Source of the DNA: an uncultured Erythrobacter sp.
Lineage (GTDB): Bacteria; Pseudomonadota; Alphaproteobacteria; Sphingomonadales; Sphingomonadaceae
Length of the DNA: 6,168 nt
Reading direction: 5' to 3'
NCBI GenBank assembly: GCA_947258465.1
Contig: CAMYIQ010000032.1
Span: 1-6,168 of the forward strand
In this document: in pieces, positions 6,065-6,168 of the stretch
How positions within the stretch are numbered: the first letter of the stretch is position 1
Layout of the letters: the number at the start of each line of letters is the position of its first letter
Program-made: the position numbers and the translations under genes
The notes under the pieces: model-generated
What the model saw: only the letters and a program-made list of their open reading frames with translations
Database searches by the model: none
Told to the model about the DNA's origin: nothing

Positions 6065-6168
6065 ACCGACGCGGCGCTGACGGCTTTCACCGTTCGCAGC
6101 ATTGGTCGCCAACATAATCGGATAGCCGGTCCCCCGGTGAAAGTCGGGGAAGCACTAGCTGTCCGCTA
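6065..6168 (+). ncRNA. Transcribed leader, probably 5' leader of an rRNA precursor (partial)
   Basis: Transcription from the promoter at 6030-6058 would begin near 6065. No open reading frame with a ribosome binding site follows. Instead a 12-pair stem can form between CGGCTTTCACCG (6081-6092) and CGGTGAAAGTCG (6135-6146), with one G-U pair. The lack of coding signal and the strong structure fit an rRNA leader. The 16S gene itself and a boxA antiterminator are not within the window, so this rests on inference. Confidence 0.4.

Noticed and set aside
5615..6115. Minus-strand open frame (166 codons) upstream of E1
   Set aside because: It has no ribosome binding site or recognisable motif, runs through the hairpins and the rRNA-like promoter, and looks non-protein-like.

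Overview
The base composition (GC-rich overall), the protein families and the promoter style suggest an alphaproteobacterium, most likely a member of the Sphingomonadales (Sphingomonas/Erythrobacter-like). This is inferred from family resemblance only; no marker gene is complete in the window.

Layout. Positions 1-200 hold no gene I recognise but are rich in inverted repeats: an intrinsic-terminator-like hairpin (75-105) lies inside an 11-bp inverted repeat (15-25/107-117). Positions 317-1776 (+) carry a decayed gene for an exported DUF885-family protein. It has a good ribosome binding site and signal peptide, an out-of-frame internal junction near 690-712 that appears to have lost about 90 codons, and an in-frame TGA at 1210-1212. 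A 170-base gap separates it from a convergent two-gene operon on the minus strand. That operon encodes a homodimeric, transketolase-type 2-oxoacid dehydrogenase E1 (AceE-like; 5602 down to 3233) followed 5 bases later by its lipoyl-bearing acyltransferase E2 (3227 down to 1947). Together these would make the decarboxylating and acyl-transferring parts of a pyruvate dehydrogenase-like complex. No E3 (dihydrolipoamide dehydrogenase) is present, so E3 must come from elsewhere in the genome.

The most notable observation is at the start of the E1 gene. Conserved E1 sequence continues in frame for 64 codons upstream of the first ATG, as far as a strong AAGGAGG Shine-Dalgarno. The codon at the ideal 7-base spacing is ACG, and no ATG, GTG or TTG exists in that stretch. 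Either the gene has a start-codon mutation (ATG to ACG), it uses a non-canonical start, or there is a single-base sequence error.

The 5618-6168 region has no convincing gene. Next to the E1 operon it holds a palindrome and a 10-bp-period direct repeat that look operator-like, then hairpin-forming sequence, then a G/T-rich stretch. It ends in a strong rightward promoter (TTGACC, 17 bp, TAGATG, with an A/T-rich upstream element and a GC-rich discriminator) and a structured leader. I interpret that as the promoter and leader of an rRNA operon continuing beyond the right edge. I found no mobile element, CRISPR array, tRNA or clear new defence or biosynthetic system.
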